From positions 1,674,001-1,738,000 of the forward strand of contig CP085828.1 in the NCBI GenBank assembly GCA_020809705.1: DNA of 64,000 bases, read 5' to 3'. The first letter of the stretch is position 1; each line of letters opens with the position of its first letter. Position numbers and translations under genes: made by a program. Positions 34,034 to 45,256 of this stretch are shown here, in pieces. The notes below the pieces were generated by a model. The model was not told the origin of the DNA and did not search any database. It was given only the letters and a program-made list of their open reading frames with translations. Origin of the DNA: Calonectria ilicicola (lineage: Eukaryota; Ascomycota; Sordariomycetes; Hypocreales; Nectriaceae).

Positions 34034-36501
34034 CAGAGTCCCAGTCCCGCCCTGGGGGAGCGCAATGGAATCGGATTGGACATGGGCAGCAGCTCGATGG
34101 GGCTATCATGAGCTCATGGGACATGGGGGGGGGGATGTTCGTTTGCTTTTGCTACAAGGTGAGTTGTGACAGGAGAAAAATTCCCCGTGTAAAGCCGTTA
34201 AACGACTTCCTGTTCCAGGAGCAAGGAAGTACCACAGGCGAGAATAACACGGCGCGACGGGGAAGGGTGGCTACATCTCGGCCCCTCAAAATGGAAAAGA
34301 AGAAAAATTGAAACCCGAAAAAAAATTCAAGCTCCCATGGCTGTCCATGGCTGAGAACGGCAAAGAGACAGCGTTCCAATGATCGGATTGGCTAGTCCGC
34401 AGATGGATGGTTTTAGCTCGCGCCCAGTCTTGTTCTGAAGATGCTCTCCAAGCCAAAGACAGCTTTCACGCTGCCGACGACGATGACCCATCCCTAGCCA
34501 CTCGTTGATTCGTGGTTGACGCAAACCGCGTCAACCCGGCGGAAGAGTTCTAGGCCCACAGAAATCCCTATTTTCTGGGTCCGATGGAGGGCAGAGAAAA
34601 TGAGCGTCCACGCAACCTTAAGCCAACCGAAATCAAGAAGCTTCGGGTCCCGGTAGTCATGGTCCAATTCCGTGTATGTAGCTGAGGTAGTGAGGTGGCA
34701 GAGCTGACGGGAACGGCTCTAAGTAGTAGGTGCAGAGCTCCATTGCTTCAGTGGATCATCCAAGGTCTCCAGGGCATCCAGTGGATGGATCACGCCCTAA
34801 AAAACTCCCCCCGGAGGCAAACTGGGGCGTCCGGTGGGCCGCTACCGCTCAGGACCCTCTTTCAGTAGAACGCCCCCTGTCATCCCAGTGGGCTTTTTCT
34901 TCCTGGTCGACAGCGGGGTGGGAAAGTCGCCGCCACCGGGGCTTGCTGGTCCCCCCTCCCCTTCAGAGGCGATTGCGGCGAGTGATTCCCCCGGCTGGCT
35001 TTACCAAGGGGGGTGTGTGGCTGGTCAATAGCTGCTCCTGGCTTTGCCTCAGTGGATGGGAAGGGATTCGATGTCATCCAGAGGACCAGTTCTGCAAGGG
35101 CAGTGGCTGGCCGCATTCCCTGCGCCTTTTCTCCATCACACTGCACCCCAAGTCGCCGCCTGGAAGACCGCATGCGCCTCCTGTCCAACGACATCTCTCT
35201 TTCTAATGTCAGGCACACGCGGATGTTGCCTCTGAGTAACCTTGCGGCAGCCCGTCCGTATCCGCTTAATTCCAGTAGTGCAAAGATAACGCAAGACGAG
35301 AGGATGCGAAGCAATTCTTCAAATTGTCAACAAATTATGGCTGCCGGTGTCCCAGGGTCCAGGGAGGGGTGGGCAAAAAGGGGGCCCGATGGAGATGTGG
35401 ATGGCCTGTCTGCCTGCCTGCCAGGGTCTATCAACTCATCACAGCACCGAGGAAGCCATAGACACACGAAATGGGCATGGTACTCTTCGGGGATGGAAGC
35501 AGACGAGACGGTTCAGACCGGGGGCGGCGGCGGACCCTTGGTTGGCCATCAACTAGCAAAACCATCCGTCTGCTAACGTCTTGCCGCCCCAAAACACCCA
35601 AAGGTGTGGGATGGGATGCGTGACCGTGGCCGTGGACATGGACTTGGGAGGCGCGCGTGCAGCTGCTGTGTGGGTTGTTGCGGAACGCCTCCGTAGAAGG
35701 AGGGCGACACCAGTTGAACCCGCTAAGTGGCCAAGGCTTCTGGGTCTTGAGCCTCTGCATGCATGTAGTCAACAGCGGTTTTATTATCATGGTTAGTTAG
35801 AACAGCTTGTCCATATTTCCTACGTGTATAGCACGAGTCGTGTCAAAGACCATAGCTGCTTCGGTCATGGAAATGAAATTTCCATATTTCGCACCAGCAT
35901 CGCTATATCGCCCACCCCAGTCGTTTTCAGCACCCAGGCCAGGCGCTCGCAGGCATGGTATTGGACCGTTGAACTTTAGTCGGAGAGAAAGGTTGAAGAG
36001 AACAGCCACCAACTCGTGCGCCGCAAGGGGTTGCATCCGCCCATCACCAGCAACAACACATCGACACCATCTGCGCTCCTCATTGGACTGTCTTCGCGCC
36101 TCAGAGCAAGCCGCAGTTGTGTCACCTTCCGGTAATCCTCGTGCGGTGCACTCCATGGAGAGCCGTGCATGGGTACGACGTCTTGGTTGCGTTGCACAAT
36201 ATTCCTCTTTTCTCATCCTTCCCCAAGCAACACGAATAATGACTGTTGTCTCTCTCCTCACTCTCAGCGCCATCGCACACACCTTTGACAATTCTTCTAT
36301 CATTCATGGGCCGTCTTTCCCCTCACCTGAGATCTCACCCACATTCTGCTGCCATGCATTGCAATGCCCGGCATTGCGCTGGGGCCTTGGCAAAGAATGG
36401 AGCATTGCAGACCAAGTTGATGTGACTTAGACGAATAGGTAGGTAGACCGGAGGGGGTGACAAGGCCCAGGGTATTTCGTTGGGCCAGCAATGAATTCTC
36501 G

Positions 36502-36921
36502 CTAAAAGTCACCTTTGAATGGGATCGGGCTCGGTTCGGCTGGACCAGATGTCTGGAAGGCAGTCCAGACCGATTTCGAAAGCAGTTGTTTATTTTTCCA
36601 CAGCTCATGATAACGTTTCGAGGTTGCTATGTACATGGTGGGATAATTAAGACGACTATCAGTATCACCACCCGAGATGATAAACGAGATATGACAATCA
36701 CCCGCAGCCACCACCTCACCATTGATTGACATTACGTTGTGACATTGATCGGTTCCATAATCATCAAGAAGGTCCACCACCCCTTCCAAAATGTCATTAT
36801 CTTGCTTGCTATCGTCGAAATCCAAGACAGCGGCTAGTGCCCACACTGGAAGCATCTCTAAGGCGTAGCCCCCAGATCCTAAACTCGACCGTCTCAGATC
36901 CCAATCCCATCCGTCGACCAA
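36502..36921 (-). other. Unrecognised open frame, possible exon or gene remnant
   Basis: A 139-codon frame with protein-like composition, including the acidic stretch LDFDDSKQDNDILEG and a segment INGEVVAAGDCHISF, ends at a stop at 36502. Its open part begins without an upstream ATG that fits; internal ATG candidates exist (for example before LPVWALA). Another minus-strand frame lies just downstream at 35797-36303. I recognise no family and could not find splice sites joining the two with confidence. It may be an exon of an unannotated gene, a decayed gene or chance. Confidence 0.2.
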
Positions 36922-39900
36922 CCCTGGGCGTCTCGATGCAATGGCAAAGTCTCACCACCGCATCCATACACACTTTGCAATCCTTCCGCACAAAGCACAA
37001 TTAAGCGGGCCATCGTCCACACCCATCCAGGGATTCTCGCCCTGGCCAGCAGCCTGCAGGCCGCGGCACCACCCCACGCCCCACGACGGCAGCACCATGC
37101 AATGGCAGGGTGCTGAGCGCTGCTCCCAGCAGTGACCGCGCTCTGCATGTTGGTGCATGGCTCTGCAGTGGCCCCAATGCCGACACGGACGCCAAGCGCC
37201 CACCTAACGCTCGGCGGCATCCAGCGCGTAGCAAAACTCAGCCCATGGTGTAAGGAAAGATATCGGTCAAGCAGGCCCCTTTCACAGTAGCCAGTACGGT
37301 ATCCGAGCGTCCACGGCTGAGCCGGCCCATCGCCGCTAGGTGAATTAATTTCGCCTTGATTTGAAGCTATGGATCTGCCTTCGTTGCCGCTTCGCTCTCC
37401 ATAGGTCCACCTGGGCTAACGTATGTACTACCTACTCTAACTAAAACGCGGCTATGGAAATTGGGCTTGCACGTTTTGCGCAATATGATTGTTGTTTGTC
37501 GCTGTCCTGCCAGGGTTTCCATGATTCCGATTTTCTGGGCAGTGGGACAAACATCCACATACGCGGGCTGGGATCGCTCGTCTTACCCAAGATCTTGAAC
37601 ACGTCAATTCACACAATCGGTATCAGAAGTGGGATATCATGTAGATTAAAGCCAAAACCATCTTCCACACACGCAATACCCAAACGCCCCTAACTACAAT
37701 AGCGGGAGCGGTTGATTCGTTCAAATAGGGCAACCTATGAAATATGCCTGGAGCAGCGTATATACAAACCGCGGATTCGTCACAGGAAAGTCTGTCAGAA
37801 ATCTGAGACGCCTGTGTGGCAGCACAGACAATGGCAACTCTTCGTAGCCAGGTTCCCCATACTGTTGAAAACCTCGATTTCCTCAAGCAAGGACCACGAG
37901 TCTAATTCATGGCCGCCTCGCCCAATCAAGGCCGTCTTCAACTAGGTTGGACTAATACATCTGATTCATTAGCAGAAGTTTCAACGGCGATCCAGCGAGT
38001 TGACTTCCCAGTTCGGATTCCACCAACCCTCCCCGGGAGATAAGGACGTTCGATGGCCCGAGCGAGCTATGGGGTGCGCTGTTCGTCGAAGCATGAGCAA
38101 ATGCAAATGCCGCCCAAGACGAACAACATGGTGACCTTAACCTTTGCCGATCCATTGGGGATTTGGGTCATGGCGTACGCCACATGGCCCATCCCACTGT
38201 AAAGCCAAGATGTGCCGCTGCAGATCATCCAAAAATACCGCCAGCAGCATGTCACCAACATCATGTCATGGATTTCGAAGAGTCGTCTTGTGTGTTCAAT
38301 TTAATAAACCTGATGCCGGTATTTGGTTGTGCTGGGATGGCGCTGAACTTTGACGGCTCGCCCCGTCCATATGAGCTGAAGGGACAAGGGATTGGTGCGG
38401 ATGTAGTAGTACTGCCGTTTTCTGGCACACGTTCAGTCAGAGATGCATTTGAAAAGTTACCCAAAGATAGAGTTACAGAGGGTGGTATTCTAGTTCTGCT
38501 GCGCATTTACACGTACGTAGTATCGAATGTGACTTGGGGAACACGACATAATGCCCGAGGGTGTCTGCCGAAGCTGACACACTCAGGCCACAACGTGGGT
38601 GCGAAATTCAACAGCAGGCGACCAACCCAGAGGGTCAGGCAATAACCACATGAGGCCCTTGTTTCTTCTTCTTCTGTTTTCGGTCATACATACCCAGTAC
38701 GCATTTGATTTACATGGCAATAGCAGAACTCTTACAATCAGATTCCATTGGGATCTAGGCTTCAGCCAACACGTGACAAAAAAATTACATTTCTTTAAGC
38801 TCCCCAACTAGGCAGGTCCCCCAGTGCTTGCTTGCTGCAGTGGGCAGAGCACATCACAGGATCATCCACGTCCTTTATTCGTCCACATGCGCTGTCAGTT
38901 ATCATCCCAAATCCAAATACATCGCCCTCTCCGATATATCTGCGACTGCAGCATCTCAAAACGGCCAGATTCACCCACCTTTTCTTATCCACCTTCTAGA
39001 ACCAAATGGCGTTCTCTGGGGGCCGCACGCCGCCCCCACTCCAAGTCGGCCAAAGTCCCACATGGATCATCCATTATCGTCCCCCAGCCTGATGAGCTCT
39101 CGCCAAGGCCAACACTCCCCAGCAACAATTCTGTGACCCCTATTCGGCAGATTACCTTCAGCGTTAGCTCTGGAATCTAAATCACCCACGTCCGTCCGCC
39201 CATCTCGAGCTATCAGGTTCGTCCTTGCTGCCGATCCTGCCCTGGAACACCAGTGATCGCGGCCATAATATTCTCTTTCCGTCTACGTCTCCGACCCTCG
39301 TGACGTGGATTACCTGGGGTGTCCAGTATGTTATTCAACACTCCGAACAATTATCCGCTGGTCGGTTGTCAAATACTTTGCAAGCTCCCGACGTCGCGTC
39401 GCGTCGCATCCACAACATACTCGCCGGGCGACGGTCTATTATTTCTCCTAGACGGCAATAATTAACTGTTACCCTCGTGACATATCGCGCGCGAATACTG
39501 ACTAGACTTACACCATCTCACATCGTATGATGAACGTCAAGCAAATGACCCCATCCGGCCGCCTCATGTCTAGGGAAATGAGGCTTAGCCTTGGTGCTCG
39601 GTTAGTCACGAGATGGGTATATTGTTACCCAATAGTTGATCCCCATCATGTCAACGTTTTTGTAGCTGGGTTTATCCCTCCATCTCGTCAATCGCACAAG
39701 GATTTGTCACCGGTTTTATGCCGATCTTAGTACATGTCGAAAGCAACCATGCCTTTTTTTTATTAAATGAAAAAAATAAGCTGGGCAGAATACCCTAGAG
39801 TGATCAACCTGAATTTCCCAGAACGTTGGATGCAAGAAAAAGCACAATCTAAGCATACATATTAAGGCCAGTAACCAATTGCAGAATCAAAAAGCATATC

Positions 39901-40336
39901 AAATAACTGTGGAAATTTATAAAAACAAAATCAAGTGTAGATGTATTTAATTCTGATCGTATTTCCTCTTTCAGTTTAACACGTGAAACCCCCGGCTTTA
40001 AGGGAGGGAGTGTGGAAACCTTGCCCACCCCCATCAACTTTGCTTCTTATTGAGAACTTGAGATGAACTAACAATGATAGAATTTCCATGTTACCACGCT
40101 AGGGGCAAAGAAAAAGAAATGCTCCCACTCGCCAACAGTGTTCTAGATATCCATTGATGCACAATGTGTTTCAAGCTCGCCGTTTATCCAATGGCAGTTT
40201 TGCGGCTCATCACGAAACTCCACGTTCCTTGCAAAGGAGTGCCCACGTGCTATCGCTAAAGCGGCGCAACGGGTACAGATCACTCAGACTCGGTGTCCGT
40301 TTAAGGACCGAGAACTGTAACCCATAAAAAAAACAC

Positions 40337-41742
40337 TTATTTCTCACCTTGCTTTGTGGTTTCCTCGCTAGCTGCTTCGCCCTCATTGGTCGTCTCGTCG
40401 TCGTCCTCGCCCTCCGTAGTGACCCTGATGCCTTGGACGCCCTTTTCGACTTCATTGACAAGACTTTCAAGGTACTCTTGATCCCTGCATTAAAGTCAGT
40501 GGTTATTTTGTCTATTCCCGGAACAACTGCGCACGTACTTTCCGACGAGAGTGACTGTGTTACGACTCTTGCCCCAACGAGGATAGCTGCCGACCTTGAC
40601 GCCACGAGGTTCAACCTTTGCTGCCAGCTCGGTGAGGAATGCAGCGACGCCACTCTCTGGGAGCGGGGTCGAGATGAGGACCCTATGAGTGCTCTGATCC
40701 ACAAGTCGTGGAAGGATGATGGGCTTGAGCCCATCAAGAAGCTTTGTGACTGTTCCATTCAGCGTTAACGTATCACTCAATGCCCGGTGGGGGTTCGGTC
40801 AAGCTTACACAAACTGGGAATACCAGGCAAAATGTGTACGTTTCCGTTAACAACGGAGACTGGTACCCAAAGTTCCTCATGTGGAAAGAGGGCTTGCTTC
40901 TTCAAGTCTCGAGACTCGTCAATGGGGAGCTGAGCCATTCGAAGCTTAGCTCTTAGGGCTGGTGAATCAACATCCCAGTCAAACTTGGGCTGGGAGGGGT
41001 GAGGTTTGGAAAGCTTCTTCATCTTCTCGTAGGTTTCCTGATGTAACACCAATGGAATACTGAAGGCCTTGGCAATCGATTGGTAGGTGATATCGTCGTG
41101 ACTGGATGATTGGTCAATGCTCAGCTCAGCTTGCGTCACAAAGTGCATGCATACGTAGGACCAATACCACCGCTGGCAACAATCAGTCAAGATTCACGAA
41201 AATTCCTCGGATTCAAAGGTTACCTCGTAACAACAAAGTCGTATCGGTCACTCATCCTGCGTACTGCCTCGATAATCTCACTCTCATCGTCCTCGATGAC
41301 CTCAACACGTTTCAAGCTCTAAAATGACTGATCAGAACTCGAGGTTTCTTGTGTAGCGACGCCGTTTGGACTTACGATTCCGAGGGAAAAGCACCATTTC
41401 GCGAAAGATGCCGAGTTGGTCTGGATTATATCATCAACAACAACTCACACATATGCCAGCTCTGGACAAGGCTGTCTGGTCCGGAGTCCGGCATCTCACT
41501 CACATCAACAGTCTATCACGTCGTTAGTTCACCATGTCTTGCCTTTGACAACCTAATCGCATCTGCACGGGACAAACCTTTCCACCTAGAACTTCGTCTC
41601 CAATGATCAAACATGCTGCCGTGTGGATGGTGCGCGCATTGCGCTCATCAGCGGAAACCATCCTTCCGAGTACGAATCGGCGCGTTGAGGCCGCTGCTGG
41701 AGCCGAGAGATGTCGAGTAATCTGGGACAGGCGTGAGAACAT
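40337..41742 (-). CDS. Molybdopterin-binding (MoaB/Mog-type) domain protein
   Basis: Member of the MPT-binding fold found in MoaB/MogA, CinA and the N-terminal half of animal FLAD1. Eight exons: 41578..41742, 41504..41512, 41376..41420, 41224..41318, 41155..41172, 40809..41101, 40539..40749, 40337..40484, giving 327 residues. The start MFSRLSQITRHL is followed by an Arg/Ser-rich, mitochondrial-targeting-like stretch. The domain begins at AACLIIGDEVLGGK|TVD|TNSASFAK and includes VVTS|GGIGPT|HDDITYQSIAKAF, the conserved MPT-domain signature; bars mark introns. Two exons are tiny: 9 nt (TVD) and 18 nt. The C terminus is acidic. Function in fungi is unclear; FAD pyrophosphatase-like or pterin-related roles are possible. 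All joins preserve frame and motif continuity, so I am confident in the model. Confidence 0.9.
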
Positions 41743-42134
41743 GGGCGGCAACGAGAAACCCGCCGTGATTGCAAAAGGCCGCAAAGAGATCTCGTCCGGC
41801 GGCTCAGGAAACGGATTGATGAGGTCGGATCTGTAGGCGAATGACGTTTGGCTTGCAGAGTGACGGCGGCACAGCCGAAAGGCGGAGGTGGGGACTTCTC
41901 TGCGGCAAAGGCGCCCCTCTGTGATTCGCAATGGGCCAGCTCTTAATTTGGGCTACCATGTCTGACTTTGGCGGGGCTAGCAGCTGCTTGCCATTTCCCA
42001 CCACGACATGCCCACTATCTGACATCTCACGTCGCCGTCAAGATTGGTCTCGCGATAGCTTCGGAAACAAGCTTCACCTTTAGGGGACCCTCTCTCTCCT
42101 GTGCACATCGCATATCGTTCTACCGCTGGTCAAC
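41743..42134. promoter_or_regulatory. Divergent promoter between the MPT-domain gene and GMF
   Basis: A 392 bp segment between two divergent start codons. Nothing distinctive beyond moderate pyrimidine content near the GMF start. Confidence 0.45.
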
Positions 42135-42829
42135 ATGGTAATATTGTCTCGTCCCTCACGCCACCACTCCCAGGCAGCTTGCAACCCCGCTAACTCATTG
42201 CGCCACATGGTAGGCTTCGGAGTCCCGACTATACACCTTTTCTGGTGAATCCAAAGAGCACCTTCGCAAGTTTCGCCTCACTACATCTCGAGCCAAAGGC
42301 CCTCAGGCTGTTATTTGTATGCGCGCCGCCTCCACCGCCCCCACACTCCTTAATCTTCCTCTTCTTACTGTCACCACCTGAGCGACAACGCCGACTGATG
42401 CCTCTCCCCGCGGCCTATAGACCTGATTGATAAGAACACACACGAGATCCGCCAAGATGATGACAAAACCGTATACCAATCTCTCGACGAAATCGCCGAT
42501 GACCTTCCCGATCACGCCCCTCGTTTCGTCCTTCTGAGCTACCCACTAACCAAGGCATGTCATCCTCTCAACCCAAGTGTTCGCATATGCTGCACTGCTA
42601 TAACGTCATTGTACTCCGATTCTAATCAGATGACTTTTAGGCTGACGGACGCCTATCTGTACCTTATGTGCTCCTGTACTATCTCCCTATCACGTGCAAT
42701 GCCGAAATGCGAATGATCTATGCTGGCGCCAAGGAGCTGATGCGAAACACCAGCGAAGTTGGCCGCATCATCGATGTGGAGTCCAGTGAGGACTTGGAGG
42801 AGATCCCAGAAATATTGGCAAAGGAATAG
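42135..42829 (+). CDS. AIM7: Glia maturation factor homologue (GMF, ADF-homology actin regulator)
   Basis: Binds the Arp2/3 complex and promotes debranching of actin networks. Exons 42135..42137, 42214..42316, 42421..42554 and 42641..42829 give 142 residues, the family length, forming a single ADF-H domain. The first exon is just the ATG codon; the next begins ASESRLYTFSGESKEHLRKFRL. Later segments YLIDKNTHEI, PRFVLLSYPLT and DGRLSVPYVLLYYLP are typical of GMF rather than cofilin. Intron 42555-42640 begins GC (AAG|GCATGT) and ends TTTTAG, the GC-AG class; alternative GT donors nearby lead to stop codons. Convergent with NBP35 only 179 bp away. Confidence 0.92.
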
Positions 42830-42851
42830 ATATATATATATATATATATAT
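42830..42851. repeat. TA dinucleotide microsatellite after the GMF stop codon
   Basis: About eleven TA units directly follow the GMF stop codon, so they lie in its 3' UTR. Confidence 0.9.
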
Positions 42852-43008
42852 TCGCGGCTTTCTCACTCGAAGGACATGGAAATGAAGAAATGAATATATA
42901 AATATGTATTGGGGGCAATTGGGGAAACAATAACGAGCAATGCGGAAATCCAAAACTTGAAATGAAGAAGTCATAATCATCTCTACTTAGACAGAACCTC
43001 AGTTGTCT

Positions 43009-44034
43009 TTATTCTGGTAGTATACTTTGGGCATCTAGCCCCAATTGTTTTGCCACGTTCTTCACAACCCCTTGGAAAGCAACAGTCGCCGGACTATCAG
43101 GGAATGAATCGAAATAGCTCTCTCCGTAGTCGCAAGCCATTCGAATACGTGGGTCTAAAGGTACGGCTCCTAGGAATGGGATACCCATCTCCTCAGCCAA
43201 CGCCCTGCCGCCACCCGTGGTTGGCTTGAATATCTTGCTCTCCCCTGTGCATTTTGGGCAGACGAAGCTGCTCATGTTTTCTGCAAGTCCAAGAATTCTA
43301 ATTCCAGCTTTGCGGCAAAAGTCAATCTCCTTGCGCACGTCAAGGAGGGACACTTCCTGGGGTGTAGTAATCATGACGGCACCGTCGATACCGCTCTCCT
43401 TGAGGAACGAATTGACGCTGAGATGCTCGTCGCTAGTACCGGGTGGCGTGTCTACCAGCAGGAAATCCAAGTCACCCCATTCTACATCCTTGAGAAACTG
43501 CTTGATCAGACCGTTCTTCTTGGGCCCGCGCCAGATGACGGCATCGTCTCGGTTCGGTAGTAAAAATTGAATACTCATAACGGCGAGGTTGTCCATGACC
43601 CAGATGGGTGACCAACCTGCACCACTCACGTGGACAGTCTCATCTTCGACGCCCATCATCTTGGGGATGCTGGGACCGCAGATATCCGTATCCATAATGC
43701 CAACTGCGCTGTCTGGGTTGGTGGCAAAGGCATGTGCAAGTAGGGACGTAAATGTGCTCTTCCCCACGCCACCCTTGCCACTCAGCACGAGAATCTTGTG
43801 TTTTACATTCTCGAGGCGGGCTGAGATAATGGGGATGTCGGGGTCTGGTCCCTTGGGCTGTGAGGCACAGACAGCCTGGTTCGGGCACCCAGCGCAAGAA
43901 TCGGCCTTTCCAGCCTGCTGCGACTCTGGGCCGGGACAGTGCTCTGGTTCGGGAGCGACGAGTTGGGGCTTCTGCTTGAGAGGGTTGGCAATGACGTCCT
44001 CCACAGAGTCTGGCGCCTCAAGCGACGGTGCCAT
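43009..44034 (-). CDS. NBP35: Cytosolic Fe-S cluster assembly P-loop NTPase Nbp35
   Basis: Scaffold ATPase of the cytosolic iron-sulphur assembly (CIA) pathway, acting as a heterocomplex with Cfd1 to build [4Fe-4S] clusters for cytosolic and nuclear proteins. A single exon encodes 341 residues. The N-terminal cluster site is present (C33, C47, C50, C56), which separates Nbp35 from Cfd1. The deviant Walker A is GKGGVGKS (86-93), followed by [24 protein letters not shown], and the C-terminal CPKC pair (C259, C262) that binds the bridging cluster. The start ATG at 44034 gives a normal-length N terminus. No introns, in contrast to the two genes to its left. Confidence 0.97.
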   Translation of the reverse strand: MAPSLEAPDSVEDVIANPLKQKPQLVAPEPEHCPGPESQQAGKADSCAGCPNQAVCASQPKGPDPDIPIISARLENVKHKILVLSGKGGVGKSTFTSLLAHAFATNPDSAVGIMDTDICGPSIPKMMGVEDETVHVSGAGWSPIWVMDNLAVMSIQFLLPNRDDAVIWRGPKKNGLIKQFLKDVEWGDLDFLLVDTPPGTSDEHLSVNSFLKESGIDGAVMITTPQEVSLLDVRKEIDFCRKAGIRILGLAENMSSFVCPKCTGESKIFKPTTGGGRALAEEMGIPFLGAVPLDPRIRMACDYGESYFDSFPDSPATVAFQGVVKNVAKQLGLDAQSILPE

Positions 44035-44929
44035 TATTGTGCAGGGTAGGCAGGCGGGTTCGTCTGGGTATGGATTAATAATGCCAATGGCGAGGTTGTT
44101 TCACGCAGCCGAACCCAACAATAAGGGCGGGAAAGAGTGAGAGTTACAGGTGACTCGCCTGAAACTAGGGGATATAGAGAAAAATATTATGTTTGGGAGG
44201 GGAGGATTGTTTGAAAGTCTACTTGATGGAGGGACGGTTCCAGACGCACGCCGAAGACGGGACGTTAAGGGTAAGTAAGCAAGGGACGTGATTCGCCTCT
44301 TTTGTCAGCGCCATTAGTGCTTGAGACCCCACCTGTTGCATTCTGTGAGGAGCCCGCCACACAGGCGGGCGGCAGAATCTATGGATGGCAAACCCGCTTC
44401 TAAGATGGTATATTAATGGAATAAAATAATCAATATACATATATTTGAAAAAAAAGTGACCAAATGCACTGTATTAATTCGTTTGGTTTTCTTTGTTATT
44501 TATTCTATTCTGCATTGCTTCTTTTTTTCTTGCGCACCAACGAGATTCCGTCCTCCAGAATCAATGTCATTGGGTGATCACTGTATAAAAAGCGTTTACG
44601 AGGTTCGATATCTTGTTTGCAGGATTTGAAAAACAGCTAGAATGTCTCATGGAAGAGTCTGGGCGCAGGGTGAGTAGTGGAGGTAAAAGCTGGCAATGAC
44701 CCTTTTGTCAACCAGAGTGACTATGACCAAAGCTCTCGCGGTTGCGTCCTTGCAGACTACCCATCATGTCTGCTCCAGTGTTTGATTACTGTGATCTAGC
44801 TAGATGTGCATCGCACAAAGAGAGCCCAGGTGGGATCAACGCCACTCCTGCAAGTAAAGGTGGAAATGCAGGTGCAAATGCAAATCACTCTTGCGGCATG
44901 ATAATCTTGCATAGGGATGCAAAAAGTAA
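44035..44929. other. NBP35 upstream region
   Basis: About 900 bp containing the NBP35 promoter and leader; AT-rich around 44400-44530. Short open frames only. No further gene recognised before the tRNA. Confidence 0.45.
44921..44925 (-). terminator. RNA polymerase III T-run terminator for tRNA-Gln
   Basis: Five consecutive T on the tRNA strand begin four bases after its 3' end. Confidence 0.8.
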
Positions 44930-45000
44930 GGTCCCAGAGGGAGTCGAACCCTCGCTGGCGGAATCAGAATCCGCAGTCATAACCGTTAGACCATGGAACC
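44930..45000 (-). tRNA. tRNA-Gln (anticodon CUG)
   Basis: On the minus strand, a 71-nt cloverleaf can be drawn: acceptor GGTTCCA pairing with TGGGACC (one G-T wobble), D stem GTC/GAC, anticodon stem GCGGA/TCCGC with loop TTCTGAT (anticodon CTG), a 4-nt variable loop, and T stem GAGGG/CCCTC with loop TTCGACT, which includes the B box. No intron. A T5 run directly downstream (44921-44925 as AAAAA on the + strand) would stop RNA polymerase III. Reads CAG codons. Confidence 0.96.
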
Positions 45001-45256
45001 AATGAGATATCCTGATCGCTGGATGTTGGGTCGCCATTGAACAGTTCTTATGACAGTTTCTGCTAATTAATACACACGCTGTGGAATTTTTTCTCGTGTC
45101 CGGCCGGCGATCGGCGGGGTTACCTCGCAGATAACGATAAGGCGAGGACCCCGCGTAAATTTTCTTTCTGGGCTGAGTGTGTCCCGCAGTCATTCGAGAC
45201 TCTTGCGCTGCGCCCGATCACGCTTATACCTTTTAACCATTTTACATTCATTCATA

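Larger units (their letters stand above)
32697..40336. other. 7.6 kb gene-poor region upstream of RAS1
   Basis: I could not support a full gene anywhere in this stretch. The first ~600 bp is strongly purine-rich on the + strand (pyrimidine-rich in the RAS1 sense) and fits a fungal promoter and leader. It contains a GGGTGGA repeat near 33075-33110, a CA run near 33365, and a TATG/TG repeat at 33999-34033. Scattered short frames at 33750-33980, 35797-36303, 36502-36921, 37623-37886 and 38261-38645 have no recognised family; the one at 36502-36921 looks the most protein-like. The right end (39740-40330) is AT-rich. Confidence 0.4.

Noticed and set aside
34730..35206. 158-codon + frame
   Set aside because: Trp/Pro/Ser-rich translation with overlapping frames of similar length in several phases; looks like chance in stop-poor DNA.
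38163..38645. 160-codon + frame with a stretch MALNFDGSPRPYELKG
   Set aside because: Only part looks protein-like, the flanks do not, and the opposite strand is equally open; left as unsupported.
40210..40758. 182-codon minus frame at the end of the MPT-domain gene
   Set aside because: It starts in the true frame but then reads through an intron into another frame; splicing at 40485-40538 restores the acidic C terminus ending at 40337.
41743..41931. Extension of the MPT-domain protein upstream of 41742
   Set aside because: The longer frame begins at a TTG, not ATG, and lies in the divergent promoter; the ATG at 41742 begins a plausible targeting sequence.
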